DNA of 64,000 nucleotides from Siphonodentalium dalli (Eukaryota; Mollusca; Scaphopoda; Gadilida; Siphonodentaliidae), in contig CP136069.1 in assembly GCA_032622095.1 (NCBI GenBank), positions 200,543,239 through 200,607,238 of the forward strand, written 5' to 3'. Under the pieces are notes generated by a model. It saw only the letters and a list, made by a program, of their open reading frames with translations. It ran no database searches and was not told the origin of the DNA. The position numbers were made by a program, and so were the translations under genes. Of the stretch, positions 59,776-64,000 are shown piece after piece (position 1 is the first letter of the stretch; every line of letters starts with the position of its first letter).

Positions 59776-61205
59776 GGATATATCTAAACAATGTATTAAT
59801 AAGCAGGCACACTCCTTTCGTCCTGCAGACATACCAGCTTCCATACGTGACTTACATACAATCCAGACTGAGGCTACGTTCACATACCGGGGTACCCCGT
59901 CAGAGAAATACGCATAAATTGACTTAAATATCCATGATTCGTATAAACTACGTGTACGATTTACAGCCGCTGCCATCTGCTATATATATGGGCAATTCTG
60001 AGAACTGTAAATATATATGTGCTCATAAAATTGTAGAGACTTTAGGCATAAAATATAAAACAATTTTAAGAGTCAACCGTGTAATCGGTACTTGTGTTTA
60101 TTATCTAAAATAATATGTTATAATGCTAAAAGAATTTAACATTAAGAATCCAAGATTCATCATTCGTATGCGCAGACATTAGTTTCTTTTGACGAATCGT
60201 GTGAAAATTTGGCGGGCAAATTGTCGAGGTGTGTGATACCTTCTAAATAGAGATGTTTGTAGTGAGTTCAGCGAAATGTTGTATATATTTCCCTAATGTA
60301 TTATTTTCCTGTTGTCTTTAAAATTATAATTATATGCTGACTTCTTAAGATTGATTGCATAATTCATGTCATAGTCGTTCGATCAGGTTATACCTTGATG
60401 TTTTAGGGTGCTCGTAAACAACGGGCTATTCAACGAGGCGGGGCAAAGTAGTGCGTTTAACGTACCAAACACAAAGGCCGTCGTGTTAATTGAACGATTA
60501 TCGTGTCACCGAGGTGTCCAAGAATCAGATAGAACAAGGAAGATAAATTGGAAGGAACATTATATTATATGAAAATAGCATGAGATCATTTTGGTTGGTT
60601 TAAGTAATAAACAGATGACACCATAATGAACATACTTGTTTACCATTGTCATACCACCACCACCACCAATGTCAGACCTACTTCAATCACTTGGTGTCCT
60701 CAAATTATTGTAGCTTAATATAAGCAACCAGTGTCAATGTATCACGTACGATAGCGAGTATCGCCCACAAAAAAAACAACGCGACATTGATGGATATAGT
60801 GGATTCAATAGTTTGACATCGGTGAACCCATTATTTGGCACAGACAGCAAAAGTATGTTGGACAAACGTTGGATGCCATATCGAACGGCGTTTGATGTTG
60901 ATACCACGAGTAAACATGATGTTGATACCAATTTACAGTAAACATATATTGACTTCCTCGGGTGGAATCGCGCTCGCTATTCGATCCCCATGCAGGCAGT
61001 CAATGTGTGGTTTATTATACATGTATATGCCTCGCGTCATCAGGCGGATAAATAGTTCGAATACTATATACATCCCGGACGATAGTTCGAAATATTCTGG
61101 CTTTGCGCGAATAAAAAACAGGATGACCCAATGTGAACTCAATGTACATATAACAATAAGCACATAGTGCCTGCCTCATTGAGGTGAATTAGCGAGAATT
61201 ATGTT
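59776..61205. other. Intergenic, no gene recognised
   Basis: This interval is of mixed composition with several short open frames without recognisable motifs. No splice-bounded exon could be supported. Confidence 0.4.
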
Positions 61206-63723
61206 CCAAACGCTGGTCTGATCACAAACTATACAAGGCAGAGTTCAGTGACTCAGTCCCCTCGCTACGCTGGTCTGACCACAAACTAAAAGGCAGAGTT
61301 CTGTCCCCTCGCTACGCTGGTCTGACCACAAACTAAAAGGGAGAGTTCGGTTCCCTCGGTACGGTGGTCCGACCACAAACTGCAAGTCAGTGTTCAGTCC
61401 GCTCGCTTTGCTGGTCTGACCACAAACTACAAGGCAAAGTTCAGTCCCCTCGCTACGCTGGTCTGACCACAAACTACACGACAGAGTTCGATCTCCCTCG
61501 CTACGGTGGTCTGACCACAAACCACAAGGCAGAGTTCAGTCCCCTCGCTACGCTGGTCTGACCACAAACTACAAGGCAGAGTTCAGTCCCCTCGATACGC
61601 TGGTGTGACCATAAACTACAAGGCAGAGTTCAGTCCCCTCGATACGCTGGTCTGACCACAAACTACAAGGCAGAGTTTGGTCCCCTCGATGCGCTGGTGT
61701 GACCATAAACTACAAGGCAGAGTTCAGTCCCCTCGCTACGCTGGTGTGACCATAAACTACAAGGCAGAGTTCAGTCCCCTCGATACGCTGGTCTGATTAC
61801 AAACTACACGGCAGAGTTCAGTCCCCTCGCTACGCTGGTCTGACCACAAACTACACGGCAGAGTTCAGTCCCCTCGATACGCTGGTCTGACCACAAACTA
61901 CACGGCAGAGTTCAGTCCCCTCGCTACGCTGGTCTGACCACAAACCACAAGGCAGAGTTCAGTCCCCTCGCTACGATGGTCTGACCACAAACTACACGGC
62001 AGAGTTCAGTCCCCTCGCTACGATGGTCTGACCACAAACTACACGGCAGAGTTCAGTCCCCTCGATACGCTGGTGTGACCATAAACTACAAGGCAGAGTT
62101 CAGTCCCCTCGATACGCTTGTCTGATTACAAACTACACGGCAGAGTTCAGTCCCCTCGATACGCTGGTGTGACCATAAACTACAAGGCAGAGTTCAGTCC
62201 CCTCGATACGCTTGTCTGATTACAAACTACAAGGCAGAGTTCAGTCCCCTCGATACGCTGGTCTGACCGCAAACTACAAGGCAGAGTTCAGTCCCCTCGA
62301 TACGCTGGTCTGACCACAAACCACAAGGCAGAGTTCAGTCCCCTCGTACGCTGGTCTTACCACAAACTACACGACAGAGTTCAGTCCCCTCGCTACGCTG
62401 GTCTGACCACAAACTACACGGCAGAGTTCAGTCCCCTCGCTACGCTGGTCTGACCACAAACCACAAGGCAGAGTTCAGTCCCCTCGCTACGATGGTCTGA
62501 CCACAAACTACACGGCAGAGTTCAGTCCCCTCGCTACGATGGTCTGACCACAAACTACACGGCAGAGTTCAGTCCCCTCGATACGCTGGTGTGAACATAA
62601 ACTACAAGGCAGAGTTCAGTCCCCTCGATACGCTTGTCTGATTACAAACTACACGGCAGAGTTCAGTCCGCTCGCTTCGCTGGTCTGACCACAAACTACA
62701 AGGCAGAGTTCAGTCCCCTCGCTACGCTGGTCTGACCGCAAACTACACGACAGAGTTCAGTCCCCTCGCTACGATGGTCTGACCACAAACTACACGGCAG
62801 AGTTCAGTCCCCTCGCTACGATGGTCTGACCACAAACTACACGGCAGAGTTCAGTCCCCTCGATACGCTGGTGTGACCATAAACTACAAGGCAGAGTTCA
62901 GTCCCCTCGATACGCTTGTCTGATTACAAACTACACGACAGAGTTCAGTCCCCTCGCTACGCTGGTCTGACCACAAACTACACGGCAGAGTTCAGTCCCC
63001 TCGCTACGCTGGTCTGACCACAAACCACAAGGCAGAGTTCAGTCCCCTCGCTACGATGGTCTGACCACAAACTACACGGCAGAGTTCAGTCCCCTCGCTA
63101 CGATGGTCTGACCACAAACTACACGGCAGAGTTCAGTCCCCTCGATACGCTGGTGTGACCATAAACTACAAGGCAGAGTTCAGTCCCCTCGCTACACTGG
63201 TCTGACCACAAACCACAAGGCAGAGTTCAGTCCCCTCGCTACGATGGTCTGACCACAAACTACACGGCAGAGTTCAGTCCCCTCGATACGCTGGTGTGAC
63301 CATAAACTACAAGGCAGAGTTCAGTCCCCTCGATACGCTTGTCTGATTACAAACTACACGACAGAGTTCAGTCCCCTCGCTACGCTGGTCTGACCACAAA
63401 CTACACGGCAGAGTTCAGTCCACTCGCTTCGCTGGTCTGACCACAAACTACACGGCAGAGTTCAGTCCCCTCGCTACGATGGTCTGACCACAAACTACAC
63501 GACAGAGTTCAGTCCCCTCGATACGCTGGTCTGACCGCAAACTACACGGCAGAGTTCAGTCCCCTCGATACGCTGGTGTGACCATAAACTACAAGGCAGA
63601 GTTCAGTCCCCTCGCTACGCTGGTCTGACCACAAACTACACGGCAGAGTTCAGTCCCCTCGCTACGCTGGTCTGACCACAAACTACACGGCAGAGTTCAG
63701 TCCCCTCGCTACGCTGGTCTGAC
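61206..63723. repeat. 47-bp satellite, about 53 units, with 282-bp higher-order repeat
   Basis: The unit is GGTCTGACCACAAACTACAC, GGCAGAGTTCAGTCCCCTCG, CTACGCT. Variants (CTACGATGG, GATACGCTGG, TGTGACCATAAAC, TTGTCTGATTAC) come in a fixed order. The pair of ATGG variants recurs at 62489, 62771 and 63053, exactly six units (282 bp) apart. The first units (61206-61500) are the most diverged. Confidence 0.97.
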
Positions 63724-64000
63724 GACTGTAATTTCGTATATATACGTAATTAAATATCACATTTTATTATTATTGTCGGTTACAATTCACTCTGGTTCTA
63801 CCTAGCAAAATTCCAAATTGAGTGGTTAACGCATATGTTGTGTACGTTATGTGTCCCAAACTAGGGTATAGATCGGTTGATTGGCCGTGATTTCGGGAAC
63901 AATTCAGAACAGAAGTCCGTATGTTTGATAACTTTATGTAGGTAAAATAGTCTGCCGGAAAAGCACTGTGTAGACAGGTTATGGAAAGGTCTTGTCGGTA
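63724..64000. other. Unique sequence after the satellite, nothing recognised
   Basis: This short AT-rich flank has no ORF or repeat that I can identify. Confidence 0.5.

Noticed and set aside
59311-59976. Overlapping frames of 123 codons (+) and 146 codons (-)
   Set aside because: Neither resembles a known family. They overlap each other and interspersed repeat sequence, so neither can be supported as a gene.

Overview
This is an AT-rich, repeat-dense eukaryotic window, most likely from a marine invertebrate, and by the style of its repeats probably a bivalve mollusc. That placement is inference, because no diagnostic clade marker is present. Four + strand exons with good splice sites form the 3' end of one protein-coding gene. 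I recognise it as CWC27, a spliceosome-associated protein with an N-terminal cyclophilin-like domain. The exons are 3455-4107, 9105-9214, 12270-12495 and 25212-25365 (stop codon 25363-25365). The cyclophilin domain and start codon lie upstream of the window. The three introns are 5.0, 3.1 and 12.7 kb and are almost entirely repeats.

From 1 to 25.4 kb is the CWC27 locus. Exon 3455-4107 lies between inverted copies of a 365-bp repeat and just downstream of a TIR element built of palindromic 'GCGCTTAAGCGC' arrays. Exon 9105-9214 has both splice sites inside tandem repeat arrays, and those arrays repeat the splice-site sequence and part of the exon. Exon 12270-12495 is bracketed by another inverted repeat pair. 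The last intron holds a 5.3-kb giant palindrome (17650-22972) and a 38-bp minisatellite.

From 25.4 to 48 kb there is no recognisable gene. It holds short nonautonomous transposable elements: TTAA-flanked (piggyBac-type) MITEs, a TA-flanked mariner-type MITE, a hAT-type element with an 8-bp target duplication, several foldback elements, elements with internal repeats of about 145-176 bp, and short tandem arrays. A roughly 67-nt hairpin module recurs inside MITE families that have different ends and different target-site duplications.

From 48 to 64 kb the window is dominated by satellite-like arrays with units of 22, 56, 33, 44 and 47 bp. Two of these (22 bp and 47 bp) show clear higher-order periods of 220 and 282 bp. 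One degraded, 5'-truncated LINE (53.3-54.85 kb) sits between arrays.

Nothing in the window looks like an operon, a prokaryotic system, a CRISPR array or an intact virus. The most unusual structures are the exon-derived splice-site arrays, the modular hairpin shared between MITE families, the exon-bracketing inverted repeats and the giant palindrome.
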